NCBI GenBank assembly: GCA_900549485.1
Contig: UROG01000006.1
Coordinates: 1 to 64,000, forward strand
DNA: 64,000 nt
Direction: 5' to 3'
DNA from: an uncultured Eubacteriales bacterium
GTDB taxonomy: Bacteria; Bacillota; Clostridia; Oscillospirales; Oscillospiraceae
The translations under genes were made by a program, and so were the position numbers. Below, piece after piece: positions 16,791 to 25,625 of the stretch. The notes below the pieces were generated by a model. That model saw only the letters and a program-made list of their open reading frames with translations, was not told the origin of the DNA and searched no databases. Every line of letters begins with the position of its first letter. Position 1 is the stretch's first letter.

Positions 16791-19559
16791 ATGACGAAAG
16801 ACGAAAAAATCGCTAAACTCGGCAAAGAGATAACCGATCGGGCGACCGTGCTGCTCGGCAAGGACAAGATCACCCCTGACGCTCCGGAGTATATTGGCAT
16901 CAACTCCGCGCTGAAGTACACTGCCTACAAGTATGACCAGAAGATGGCAGACGATATTCTTGACATCTGTCTTACGATGAAAAAGCGCGTACCGCTTACC
17001 ATTGAGCAGCTGGCAAAGAAAAATCCGCAGTTTGACAGAGCCTATCTTGAGAAGGCGATGCAGGCCGTCAGTGAAAGCGGACTTGTCGAGTTCCATTGGG
17101 AAAATCTTGACGGGAAAAACCCCAACCATGAAAAGCGCTGGGTGCTGGATATGTTCGTTCCCGGCAGCGCCGAGATCATGATGATCAACCCTGAGCAGTC
17201 CGATATGTACCCCGAGACCGCCGATTTCTTTGAGCGCATGGCGTATCTGCCGCTGGCAGGTATTACCGAGATGGTGCCTCCCGGAGGCGCTGGGATCGGT
17301 ATGCACGTCATCCCCGTTGAAAAGGCAATTCCCGCCGAAAGCAAATCGCTGCCCATTGAGCATCTCAGTCACTGGCTCAAAAAGTACGAGGGGCATATCG
17401 GTGTTTCCGTCTGCTCCTGCCGCAAGCAGCAGCGCATCCGCGGCGAGGGCTCCGGCGACGTAGAGGGCGAATGGTGCATTGGCGTCGGCGACTTTGCCGA
17501 CTACTGCCGTGAAACCAATCATGGCCGCGACATCACATATGAAGAGGCCATGGAGATACTCCAGAAGGCCGAAGACAAGGGCTATGTCCACCAGATAACC
17601 AATATTGACGGCGAGAATAAGATATTCGGTATCTGCAACTGTGCGGTCGGCGTCTGCAACGCTCTGCGCACCTCACAGCTGTTCAACACGCCTAATCTTT
17701 CCGCCTCCGCCTATACTGCCGAGTCCGATCCGGAAAAGTGCGTCGCCTGCGGCAAGTGCGTTGAAACCTGTCCTGCCGGCGCTGTCCGCCTCGGGCAGAA
17801 GCTCTGCACCAAGGAAGGTCCCATTGAATATCCGCGTCACGAGCTGCCTGACGACACCAAGTGGGGCGAGGATCATTGGAACAAAAATTACAGAAACGAA
17901 AACGGCTGCATCCAGACATGGCCCACCGGCACCGCGCCCTGCAAAGCCGCATGCCCCGCGCATATAGCCATTCAGGGCTACATCAAAATGGCCGCCGATG
18001 GCCGCTATTCCGACGCGCTCAAGCTCATAAAGAAGGACAATCCCTTCCCCGCCGTCTGCGGAAGCATCTGCCGCAAGTACTGCGAAGACGCCTGCACACG
18101 CGGCACCGTCGATGAGCCGCTTGCCATTGACGAAATAAAGAAGTTTATCGCCGAGCAGGACATGAAGTCAGAGCACCGCTACGTGCCGCCCATGAATTCC
18201 TGTACGCATGAGAAGTTTGACCAGAAGATCGCAATAATCGGCGCCGGTCCTGCGGGTATGTCCTGCGCTTACTTCCTCGCTATCGAGGGTTACAGCCCTG
18301 TCGTATTCGAAAAAGAGGCCGTTCCCGGCGGTATGCTTGTCAACGGTATTCCGAGTTTCCGTGTAGGCAAGGACATTGTAAAGTCCGAAATTGACGTTCT
18401 CCGTGAAATGGGCGTAGAGTTCCGCTGCGGCGTTGAGGTCGGCAGGGACGTCACCATTCAGCAGCTCCGCGAAGAGGGATTCAAGGCCTTCTATGTCGCT
18501 GTCGGTCTCCAGAAGGCAGCAAAGCTCAACATCCCCGGCGAAGAGCTGGCAGGCGTTCAGGGCGGTCTTGACTTCCTGCGCTCCATCAACAGCGGCGAAC
18601 TTAATAAGCTTTCCGGCGACGTCGTCGTTATCGGCGGCGGCAATGCAGCCATCGACGTGGCCCGTGCCGCAAAGCGCCTGACAGGCGGCAGCGTCAATAT
18701 GTACTGTCTTGAAAAGGACGAGGAAATGCCTACCGTTCCCGACGAGAAGAACGCCGGTATCGCCGACGGCATAATCATCAACAATTCCTGGGCGCCGAAA
18801 GCAATTCTCGGCACAGACGGCAAGGTCACCGGCATAGAGCTGATGCGCTGTGTCTCCGTGCGCGGCGCAGACGGCAGTTTTGCCCCCGTTTATGACGAAA
18901 AAGAAACGGTCACTGTCCCCTGCTCCAACGTTCTGGTCGCTATCGGTCAGCGTTCCGAGTACGGCGCGGTTCTCGCCGGTACGGCCGCCGAGACGCCTGA
19001 CGGCCGCCTCATTGCGCACGACGGCATGACCTTCCAGACCGCTGAGTCCGATGTATTCGTCGGCGGCGACTGCGCGACCGGACCTAAGTACACCATTGAC
19101 GCCATAGCAAGCGGCCGTGAAGGCGCTGTGTCCATCCACCGCTATGTCAACGTCGGTCAGACACTGACTATTCACCGCAATCTCCGTGACTTCAAGGAGC
19201 TTGACAAGGACAATATCGCCCTGCCCGTTGAGAAGATCAAGAAGCCTGCACGTGCCGATGTTCTTATCGACAAGAAGAAGGTTCTCACCATGTGCGACGA
19301 CCGCGTGACCTTCACAGAAGATCAGATAAAGTCCGAGGCTTCACGATGCCTGAGCTGCGGCCGCAGTGTCGTCGATCCCAACAAGTGCATAGGCTGCGGC
19401 ATATGCACCACCAAGTGTGAATTCGATGCGATACACCTCAAGCGCAATCGCCCGCAGAACAGCAAGATGATCCCGGCAGAGGACAAGTTCAAGGCCATTG
19501 GTCCCTACGCCGCAAAGCGTCAGGTAAGGATAATCAAAAAGCAGCTTTCCGGCAAATAA
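16791..19559 (+). CDS. FAD/NAD(P) oxidoreductase with multiple Fe-S clusters (GltD-like core)
   Basis: Large soluble electron-transfer flavoprotein of 922 residues. Residues 1-200 include a winged-helix-like start and precede CSCRKQQ (Cys208/210) and CNCAVGVC (Cys282/284/289). A CxxCxxCxxxCP ferredoxin motif follows at 317-328. Next come a GltD-type Cys region (384-435), an FAD site GAGPAGM (484-490), an NAD(P) site VIGGGNAAIDVA near 630, and C-terminal clusters (CLSCGR, then CIGCGICTTKCEF). This fits transfer of electrons between NAD(P)H and ferredoxin or a partner enzyme. Downstream are hypA, hypB and dehydratase-like genes, which it probably serves. The start follows AGGAGG. The exact substrate is unknown. 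Confidence 0.88.
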   Translation: MTKDEKIAKLGKEITDRATVLLGKDKITPDAPEYIGINSALKYTAYKYDQKMADDILDICLTMKKRVPLTIEQLAKKNPQFDRAYLEKAMQAVSESGLVEFHWENLDGKNPNHEKRWVLDMFVPGSAEIMMINPEQSDMYPETADFFERMAYLPLAGITEMVPPGGAGIGMHVIPVEKAIPAESKSLPIEHLSHWLKKYEGHIGVSVCSCRKQQRIRGEGSGDVEGEWCIGVGDFADYCRETNHGRDITYEEAMEILQKAEDKGYVHQITNIDGENKIFGICNCAVGVCNALRTSQLFNTPNLSASAYTAESDPEKCVACGKCVETCPAGAVRLGQKLCTKEGPIEYPRHELPDDTKWGEDHWNKNYRNENGCIQTWPTGTAPCKAACPAHIAIQGYIKMAADGRYSDALKLIKKDNPFPAVCGSICRKYCEDACTRGTVDEPLAIDEIKKFIAEQDMKSEHRYVPPMNSCTHEKFDQKIAIIGAGPAGMSCAYFLAIEGYSPVVFEKEAVPGGMLVNGIPSFRVGKDIVKSEIDVLREMGVEFRCGVEVGRDVTIQQLREEGFKAFYVAVGLQKAAKLNIPGEELAGVQGGLDFLRSINSGELNKLSGDVVVIGGGNAAIDVARAAKRLTGGSVNMYCLEKDEEMPTVPDEKNAGIADGIIINNSWAPKAILGTDGKVTGIELMRCVSVRGADGSFAPVYDEKETVTVPCSNVLVAIGQRSEYGAVLAGTAAETPDGRLIAHDGMTFQTAESDVFVGGDCATGPKYTIDAIASGREGAVSIHRYVNVGQTLTIHRNLRDFKELDKDNIALPVEKIKKPARADVLIDKKKVLTMCDDRVTFTEDQIKSEASRCLSCGRSVVDPNKCIGCGICTTKCEFDAIHLKRNRPQNSKMIPAEDKFKAIGPYAAKRQVRIIKKQLSGK

Positions 19560-19624
19560 TCATCCCGGAACAGATCAGACAGGTGCGGGATAAACCCCCG
19601 TACCTGTTTTCAGAAAGGAAAGTT

Positions 19625-19969
19625 ATGCACGAGCTTAGCATAGTGACCTACGTCATAAAGCAGGTCGAAGAAATTGCCAAGGAGAACGAGCTGACCAACA
19701 TTCAGTCCGTCACGCTGGAGTTCGGAGAGGTATCGGGCATCGTGCCGGAATACCTGAGCGACTGCTGGCAATGGTATGCAAAAAAGACGCCGCTTATAGA
19801 GCATACGGAGTTTAAATATGAAATAATACCTGCCGTTACATGGTGCGACAGCTGCAAGAGTACATACCCTACCGTGCAATACGGCAAGACCTGCCCCAAC
19901 TGCGGCAGCGTCCGTACATGGCTCCAACAGGGTCAGGAAATGAACATCAAGGAAATAGTCGCTTGCTGA
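19625..19969 (+). CDS. hypA: Nickel metallochaperone HypA
   Basis: HypA of 114 residues, which delivers nickel during NiFe-hydrogenase or urease maturation. The start MHELSIV supplies the Ni-binding N-terminus (His2, Glu3). The structural zinc site is CDSC followed by CPNC in the C-terminal part. I chose 19625 over an upstream frame because the MHE start is essential in the family. It lies 13 nt before hypB. No NiFe-hydrogenase, urease or other hyp gene occurs in the window, so its client here is unclear. Confidence 0.95.
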   Translation: MHELSIVTYVIKQVEEIAKENELTNIQSVTLEFGEVSGIVPEYLSDCWQWYAKKTPLIEHTEFKYEIIPAVTWCDSCKSTYPTVQYGKTCPNCGSVRTWLQQGQEMNIKEIVAC

Positions 19970-19982
19970 ACGGAGGACAGAT

Positions 19983-20654
19983 ATGGCAGATTATAAGGTA
20001 TATGAAATAAAGCAAAGCATTTTCAAGGCAAACGACGATGCGGCGGATCTGCTGCGCAAAGAGCTTCGCAGGCGGCATTGTTTTCTGCTGAACCTCATGA
20101 GCTCTCCCGGCAGCGGCAAGACCACTACGCTGACGCGCACCATCGAGAAGCTCTCTGATGAAATGAATATAGGCATCATGGAGGCCGATATCGACTCCGA
20201 TGTTGATGCCGAACGCATTTCCCGTACCGGCGTAAGGAAGGTCATACAGCTGCATACCGGCGGAATGTGCCATCTTGACGCGGATATGACGCGTCAGGGT
20301 CTTGAGGAGATGGGCGCTGAGGATCTTGATCTGGTCGTGCTTGAAAATGTCGGCAACCTCGTCTGCCCGGCGGAGTTTGACACTGGTGCGGCAAAGAACG
20401 CAATGATACTCTCCGTTCCCGAAGGACATGACAAGCCTCTCAAATATCCTCTGATATTTCAGGTCTGCGATGCGCTGATAATCAACAAGACAGATGTGCT
20501 TCCCTACTTCGATTTTGACATGCAGAAGGTCGTGGAATTTGCGAAAATGCGCAACCCAAAGATCAGAATATTCCCGATAAGCGCCAAAACCGGTGAAGGC
20601 GTGGATGCATGGTGCGATTGGCTGCGCGAACAAGCCGCAGAGTGGAACGGCTGA
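19983..20654 (+). CDS. hypB: Nickel-insertion GTPase HypB
   Basis: HypB of 223 residues, a SIMIBI GTPase partner of HypA. Visible motifs are the P-loop SSPGSGKTT, EADIDSDVDAERI, the metal site TGGMCHLDADM, ENVGNLVCPAEFDTG and NKTD. The N-terminal Cys-rich or His-rich nickel-storage tail found in some HypB proteins is absent. The gene is tightly linked to hypA, and the metal-binding Cys-His pair is present, so it should be a functional chaperone GTPase. Its target within this operon is unknown. Confidence 0.95.
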   Translation: MADYKVYEIKQSIFKANDDAADLLRKELRRRHCFLLNLMSSPGSGKTTTLTRTIEKLSDEMNIGIMEADIDSDVDAERISRTGVRKVIQLHTGGMCHLDADMTRQGLEEMGAEDLDLVVLENVGNLVCPAEFDTGAAKNAMILSVPEGHDKPLKYPLIFQVCDALIINKTDVLPYFDFDMQKVVEFAKMRNPKIRIFPISAKTGEGVDAWCDWLREQAAEWNG

Positions 20655-20795
20655 CCCCTGCTTCGACATTTATTATTTAAATTTGATTTAAGCGTATTGC
20701 ACTCGGCAGTATACGTGTTAAAATAATGACGGTCGTCCCGAACGGCCATATTCTTATACCGGAGGCCGTCGGCTTCCGGCGATTGGAGAAGAAAT
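20655..20795 (+). promoter_or_regulatory. Gap before the dehydratase pair with possible promoter
   Basis: This 141-nt gap has TTGCAC, a 16-nt spacer and TAAAAT, a moderate promoter candidate ending near 20727. A CCGGA...TCCGG hairpin region follows, just before the next gene. The dehydratase genes may thus have an extra promoter or be separately tuned from hypAB. Confidence 0.4.
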
Positions 20796-21989
20796 ATGAA
20801 AGATCTCAAGCACCTGCTCTATTTTGAAAATCTCCTTCAGGAGGCTCAGAACGAGCTTATATTACAGGCGCAGAACGAGGGGAAGGTCTGTGCTGCCTAC
20901 GTCTGCGAGAACACGCCCGAGCCGCTGCTGAACCTGCCGGGTGTTTTTTCCACGCGTCTGCGCGCACCGCGCACCGGGTCCATGGAAATGGCGACCTACT
21001 ACATGACAAGCTTTCTCTGCGAGTACAGCCGTGCTCTGCTTGAGCGCGCCATTGAAGGCGGCTACAACTTTGCCGACTGTCTTATCACTCCCGACGGCTG
21101 TACGATGATGAACCGCGCAGTCGAGAACATGGAGCTTCTGAACGCCATGGGCAAGGATAAGGAGAAATTTTTCTTTGAATACATGGAGATACCCATGAAA
21201 GCCGACGATAACGGCTTGAATCTCTACGTTCTCCAGTGCAGAAACCACATTCTCACTCCGCTGCACGAGCATTACGGCATTGATATCTCAGACCAGGCGA
21301 TCCGTCAGTCCGTATCCGAGCATAACCGTGTTTGTGAGCTTATCCGCGCAATCGGCGAATACCGCAAGGGCGACAAGCCTCGCATTACGGGCTATGAGTT
21401 TCACGTCATCACGCTGGCGACCTATGTTGCCCCCAAGTATCTGCTTATAGAAAAGCTTGAGGAGACGCTTGAGGAGCTTAAGATGCGCGAGCCGAATGAG
21501 AAGGGCTACCGCGCACGCGTATTGGTTGTCGGCTCCGAGGTGGATGACTGCGACTTTATAAAGCTTATTGAGGACACCGGCGCGTACGTCTGCGCCGACC
21601 GTTTCTGCTACGGCTCATTCCCCGGAAGAAATCCCATAGAGCTGACCGATGACGAGGACGCGCTGACGCAGATATGCCGTCAGTATATGAACCGTGGTCA
21701 GTGTCCGCGCTACATGAACACCGCCAAAATGACCGGCCGCCGTGAGTATGTCGATACCCTCGCCAAGGAATATGCCGCTGACGGCATTATCTATGAACAG
21801 ATAAAGTTCTGCGATCCTTGGGCTTACGAACGCATGATGGGTTCGCATATTCTGCACGACGATTACGGCTATCCCGTGCTGTCGATTGACCGCCCGTACA
21901 ATGTCTCCTTCTCCGGTCAGCTGCGCACACGTGTGCAGGCCTTTATCGAGAGCATCGAGATCAAGAAGATCCACGGAGGTGATATGTGA
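20796..21989 (+). CDS. 2-hydroxyacyl-CoA dehydratase/benzoyl-CoA reductase-like protein, first subunit
   Basis: Protein of 397 residues of the HgdB/BadD/BadE (HGD-D) fold, whose members carry [4Fe-4S] or double-cubane clusters and use low-potential electrons. Cysteines in family-typical places are FADCLITPDGCTMMNR (about 108-116), DRFCYGSF, GQCPRYMN and IKFCDPWAYE near the end. No HgdC-type ATPase activator (GxGxxSSK) is found in the window. It overlaps the next gene by 1 nt (TGATG). Substrate cannot be assigned; it may not be a CoA dehydratase at all. Confidence 0.8.
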   Translation: MKDLKHLLYFENLLQEAQNELILQAQNEGKVCAAYVCENTPEPLLNLPGVFSTRLRAPRTGSMEMATYYMTSFLCEYSRALLERAIEGGYNFADCLITPDGCTMMNRAVENMELLNAMGKDKEKFFFEYMEIPMKADDNGLNLYVLQCRNHILTPLHEHYGIDISDQAIRQSVSEHNRVCELIRAIGEYRKGDKPRITGYEFHVITLATYVAPKYLLIEKLEETLEELKMREPNEKGYRARVLVVGSEVDDCDFIKLIEDTGAYVCADRFCYGSFPGRNPIELTDDEDALTQICRQYMNRGQCPRYMNTAKMTGRREYVDTLAKEYAADGIIYEQIKFCDPWAYERMMGSHILHDDYGYPVLSIDRPYNVSFSGQLRTRVQAFIESIEIKKIHGGDM

Positions 21990-23554
21990 TGAGCAACAAA
22001 AGAATAGGCTGTGACAACTTCGGCAGATTTTACACCGAGGGCAAGGTCAGAAACCGCCGCGAGTGGCGCGGCGTTGTCGATACTCTCTATGATTATTCCC
22101 GCTGGCTCCACAATTGGATAACAATGGCAAAGATGGTCTCGAAGCCGCGCAATATCAAGGCAATGTTCCGCTACCGCTGGATGGCGAACTATCTCGCCGT
22201 TCCAATGATGGTAGACCGTCACACACAGGGACTGCGCGACGAATACCTGCGCATCTGCCATCTGGAGCAGGATCTCATAATCGAAGACGTTGCAAAGCTG
22301 CTTGACGGTCTTTTCCGCGGCGACAGGCGTATCGGCAATGACAAAGCATTTTCCGACAAGGTCGTCCTCGTCGATGAAAACGAGATGACCGCCGTAATGA
22401 TGGGCTTCCCGACCCTCAAGGGACTCAGCCGCGAGACTCCGTCCACCTATGTTTCGGTGCTTCTGAACCAGCATGCGGCAGAGCACTACATTGATGTTGC
22501 ACAGGAGTACGGTCTTGCAGGCGACGTCTGCCCCATGCCCGAGGCCGAAGCCGGCGTGTCCATCGACGACGACGCCCCCGTTCTCGGCGCCTGCGCCATT
22601 CAGTGCAACACCACCTGCGACGGCTCTCTGCTCGGCAACGGCGTTATCTCCAAGCGTCTTGAGCTTGAGGACGGCGTCCCTGTGTTCCAGCTTGCCGCCC
22701 CTCTGCGCCACCGCGAAGACGACGTACAGGACTACGCTGCGCAGGAGATAAAGAACGCGATCGCGTTTATAGAGAAGCATACCGGCGAAAAGTGGGATTG
22801 GGATGCATATTTTGAATGTGCCAAACGCGTCAATTATGCTACGAAGTGCCGTCTCGAGTGGCTCGAAATGAATAAAACCGATTACCCGCAGGTGTTCGGC
22901 TCCAACCTCGCGCTATACACGGAGACGAATTATATGGCTATCTGCGGCAAGGTCAAGGCCTTTGAAGACGTTGACCGCAAGATAACAAAGCTTGCCGAAC
23001 GCGCCTATAAGCAAAAGAAAAAGGCCGCCAACGAGTACCGCCACAGAGCCATCGTATGGGGCGTTCAGTCGCACTTCTATATGGACTTTCTCGTATGGCT
23101 TCTCAACTGCTGGGGCATCGTGCCGCTGACGGATATGCTGTCCATGGTCTCTACAAAGGAACTTGTCACCGAGGATACTCCCGAAAACCGTGAGCAGGCA
23201 TATTACGATATGGCTTGGCTGACCGAGAACATGATAATGCGCAACCGCACTCACGGCGGCTACAAAGTGCTGCTTGACGAGCTGTGGGAATACTGTAAGG
23301 AATTTAACGCCGACATGGTCATTCTCTGGGAGCATATGAGCTGCAAAGCACTCGACGGCATGCACGGTATGTTTGAAGAGCGTGCGCGTGAATACGGCAT
23401 CAATCTTGTCTGGGTCTCCCATGACCTTTTTGATCCGCGTGTGATCTCCCGTCAGGGCGTGCGCGACCAGATCAACAACTATATGCGCACGGTCATGGGC
23501 GAGGAGCCTGTAGATGCAAGCCTTGAGATCCTCCACGACGGGGAATCCTGGTAA
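21989..23554 (+). CDS. 2-hydroxyacyl-CoA dehydratase-like protein, second subunit
   Basis: Protein of 521 residues, longer than typical HgdA/HgdB subunits, ending in a recognisable HGD-D C-terminus (DMVILWEHMSCKALDGMHG, then SRQGVRDQINNYM). Cysteines cluster at GACAIQCNTTCDGS near residue 210 and at MAICGK. GGAGG sits 9 nt before ATG 21989; an in-frame GTG at 21986 is the alternative. Coupling with the preceding gene suggests an obligate two-subunit enzyme. The extended N-terminal 180 residues are not recognised. Confidence 0.75.
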   Translation: MSNKRIGCDNFGRFYTEGKVRNRREWRGVVDTLYDYSRWLHNWITMAKMVSKPRNIKAMFRYRWMANYLAVPMMVDRHTQGLRDEYLRICHLEQDLIIEDVAKLLDGLFRGDRRIGNDKAFSDKVVLVDENEMTAVMMGFPTLKGLSRETPSTYVSVLLNQHAAEHYIDVAQEYGLAGDVCPMPEAEAGVSIDDDAPVLGACAIQCNTTCDGSLLGNGVISKRLELEDGVPVFQLAAPLRHREDDVQDYAAQEIKNAIAFIEKHTGEKWDWDAYFECAKRVNYATKCRLEWLEMNKTDYPQVFGSNLALYTETNYMAICGKVKAFEDVDRKITKLAERAYKQKKKAANEYRHRAIVWGVQSHFYMDFLVWLLNCWGIVPLTDMLSMVSTKELVTEDTPENREQAYYDMAWLTENMIMRNRTHGGYKVLLDELWEYCKEFNADMVILWEHMSCKALDGMHGMFEERAREYGINLVWVSHDLFDPRVISRQGVRDQINNYMRTVMGEEPVDASLEILHDGESW

Positions 23555-23571
23555 TATGAAAGGAGATAAAT

Positions 23572-23739
23572 ATGTCCAAATTATGCCGTTTTCTTAAAAA
23601 AATACTGATCATATGCATCTCGTTCTTTGTCGTGACCTTTGTTATCTATTTCTTCAATCTCGATATGAAGCTCACTGCGGCCATGGCTCCCGTTCTTGAT
23701 CATTTTTACGACAAGGTCGATCGTGACCAGCATCTGTGA
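23572..23739 (+). CDS. 55-residue single-span membrane peptide
   Basis: A short gene with a clear AAAGGAG site. The product starts MSKLCRFLKKILIICISFF and has one hydrophobic segment at about residues 10-29, followed by a polar tail ending VDRDQHL. It lies 17 nt after the second dehydratase subunit and 2 nt before the methyltransferase gene, so it is in the operon. I do not recognise the family; a membrane anchor or small accessory subunit is possible. Confidence 0.6.
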   Translation: MSKLCRFLKKILIICISFFVVTFVIYFFNLDMKLTAAMAPVLDHFYDKVDRDQHL

Positions 23740-23741
23740 TC

Positions 23742-24275
23742 ATGACTTATACCCAGCATTACGATTCGCCTCTTGGCGGTATTCTGCTGTCGGCAGACGG
23801 ATTCGGTCTGACAGGCCTCTGGTTTGACGGGGAGAAATATTTTGCCGATAATCTCCCCGCCGAGCATACAGACGGAGAGACTCCCATTCTTTTGGATGCC
23901 ATGCGCTGGCTTGACATATATTTTACCGGCAGAGAACCTGATTTTATGCCGCCGCTGCACCCGATCGGCTCTGCGTTCCGGCAAGCCGTATGGGATATGC
24001 TCCTCCGGATACCGTATGGGCAGACTGTGACCTACGGTGAGATATCGCGGCAGCTTGCAAAAAAGCAAGGTCTTGAGCGGATGTCCGCGCAGGCGGTAGG
24101 CGGCGCGGTCGGACATAATGAGATATCCATTATTATCCCCTGCCACCGCGTGGTCGGTGCAAACGGCAGCCTTACGGGGTATGCCGGAGGTATAGACAAA
24201 AAGTTCCGCCTGCTGGAGCTTGAGCAGGCGGATATGCGCAGTTTCTTTATTCCGAAGAAAGGAACAGCGCTGTAA
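23742..24275 (+). CDS. ogt: Methylated-DNA-protein cysteine methyltransferase
   Basis: Suicide repair enzyme of 177 residues that removes alkyl groups from O6-alkylguanine. The active-site block IIPCHRVVGANGSLTGYAGG is intact, and the helix-turn-helix with arginine finger is at VTYGEISRQLA...SAQAVGGAVGHN. The ATG at 23742 is preferred; a GTG at 23736 would overlap the preceding peptide gene. Its place at the end of a metabolic operon is probably incidental. Confidence 0.95.
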   Translation: MTYTQHYDSPLGGILLSADGFGLTGLWFDGEKYFADNLPAEHTDGETPILLDAMRWLDIYFTGREPDFMPPLHPIGSAFRQAVWDMLLRIPYGQTVTYGEISRQLAKKQGLERMSAQAVGGAVGHNEISIIIPCHRVVGANGSLTGYAGGIDKKFRLLELEQADMRSFFIPKKGTAL

Positions 24276-24300
24276 TTGAAGCATTTATAAAAACGGGCGG

Positions 24301-24333
24301 CGGCCTCTGTTCAGTGTTTGAGAACAGAGGCCG
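24301..24333 (+). terminator. Hairpin after the dehydratase operon
   Basis: CGGCCTCTGTTC and GAACAGAGGCCG pair over 12 bp with a 9-nt loop, followed by TTGTTAT. It separates convergent genes and probably ends the plus-strand operon, although the T-run is short. Confidence 0.6.
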
Positions 24334-24426
24334 TTGTTATATCTTGAGGGGGTATAAACAGCTTATACTCACCCTCTTTTTATTGATCGCCTGCGCAAGT
24401 TGAGGCTCTATGGTGCAGACGTGTGT

Positions 24427-25326
24427 TCAGTTATAGATCCTCATCGTCTCATTATATATCTTCATTATGCCGTGAAGCACATCGAACTGCTTGAAGTCGC
24501 CATAGTAGGCTATGTTGATCTCGCGCATCATGCTGAGGTTCTCGACGGGAAGAACCGCTAATTTGCCTTTGCGAAGCTCGTCCAGGCAGACGCTGCGGGC
24601 AAGAATTGATACGCCGAAATCACGCCGTATCAGATCCTTTATAGTCGCCATGTTATCAACCTCAAGGACAACATTGAAGTCGTTTATACTCATATTATTG
24701 CTCTCGAGGTGCGCAACAAAGAGGTTTCGTGTGTTGGAGTCCGGCAGCCGGAGGATCATGCGCTCTTTTTTAAGATCATTGAGCGTGACCATACTGCGAT
24801 TGGCAAAAGGATGACTTGTCGAAACCGCAAGTACAAGATAGTCGGTATCAAGCAGAAGATAATGTATGCTCGGGTCGGGTACACGCCCTTCGACAACAGC
24901 AAGATCCAACTCATATGTTTTGAGCATCGTATAAAGATTATTTATGGAGTCTGTAATCATTTTAATGCTCGTGCCCTCGTTCCGGGCGCAGTATTTTGCC
25001 AATGCCTCTGCTATGGCGTTGCTTTCGGCAGTATGCGTTATACCGATGGTAAGATGGGTCGTCCGGCTTTTATCATCGCTCATGCTTTGATAGAGATTAT
25101 TGTATAGTCCGACTATTTTTTTGGCGAATTTCACAGCCTCCTCGCATTGCTTCGTAACCAGAAGCTCCCCGTTTGCATATTCAAAAAGCTTGACGCCCAG
25201 CTCGCTTTCAAGCGCCTTTATATGCTGGCTCACAGCAGGCTGGGTTATGGACAGCTGTTTTGCCGCCTGAGTGTAATTTCTGCATTCATACACTTTCAAA
25301 AGTGTGTATAACTTATTGTCTATCAT
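24427..25326 (-). CDS. LysR-family transcriptional regulator
   Basis: LTTR of 299 residues. The winged helix-turn-helix is at residues 1-60 (YTQAAKQLSITQPAVSQHIKALESELG). A periplasmic-binding-like sensor domain follows, with the usual TIGITHTAESNAI start. It is divergent from the small ORF and mgtC-like gene, with about 120 nt between, so it is a candidate regulator of them. Its effector is unknown. Confidence 0.92.
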   Translation of the reverse strand: MIDNKLYTLLKVYECRNYTQAAKQLSITQPAVSQHIKALESELGVKLFEYANGELLVTKQCEEAVKFAKKIVGLYNNLYQSMSDDKSRTTHLTIGITHTAESNAIAEALAKYCARNEGTSIKMITDSINNLYTMLKTYELDLAVVEGRVPDPSIHYLLLDTDYLVLAVSTSHPFANRSMVTLNDLKKERMILRLPDSNTRNLFVAHLESNNMSINDFNVVLEVDNMATIKDLIRRDFGVSILARSVCLDELRKGKLAVLPVENLSMMREINIAYYGDFKQFDVLHGIMKIYNETMRIYN

Positions 25327-25373
25327 TCCGCACCGCCATAATGAAAATTTATAATTTTAACAACAAACATAAT

Positions 25374-25401
25374 TTGACTTTATTGTTTTTTCGAATATGA
25401 T
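25374..25401 (+). promoter_or_regulatory. Promoter of the mgtC-like operon
   Basis: TTGACT (25374-25379), a 16-nt spacer and TATGAT (25396-25401) lie 45 nt upstream of the small ORF. The AT-rich interval before it, shared with the divergent LysR gene, is the likely regulator binding region. Confidence 0.55.
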
Positions 25402-25445
25402 GGTAACATCCATTGCGGCAAAAGTCAAGGAGGGGGCAGCGCGGC

Positions 25446-25625
25446 ATGCAGCGGCACAACAACGATATTTATAATTCACCATCAATGCGCGCCGCCCTGG
25501 GAATATACACTAATCACGGAACCTCTGATGACCTTTGCGCGTATCATGAAGACGAACATGTTCCGGTTGAATATATTCGCTTCATCAGATCGGATGGGCA
25601 GAAAAAAGGAGACGACACCAAATGA
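25446..25625 (+). CDS. 59-codon ORF translationally coupled to the MgtC-like gene
   Basis: It starts MQRHNNDIYNSPSMRAALG after a strong AGGAGGGGG and ends GQKKGDDTK, overlapping the next gene by ATGA. The sequence is hydrophilic with no known domain. It could be a leader peptide controlling mgtC translation or a small stand-alone protein. Evidence is the ribosome site and coupling only. Confidence 0.5.
   Translation: MQRHNNDIYNSPSMRAALGIYTNHGTSDDLCAYHEDEHVPVEYIRFIRSDGQKKGDDTK

Noticed and set aside
18168..19175. 335-codon minus-strand frame
   Set aside because: Antisense to the FAD/Fe-S oxidoreductase, no ribosome site or known domain.
25327..25621. Mg2+ riboswitch (M-box or ykoK type) ahead of the MgtC-like gene
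   Set aside because: Only about 45 nt separate the promoter from the small ORF, too short for such a riboswitch.
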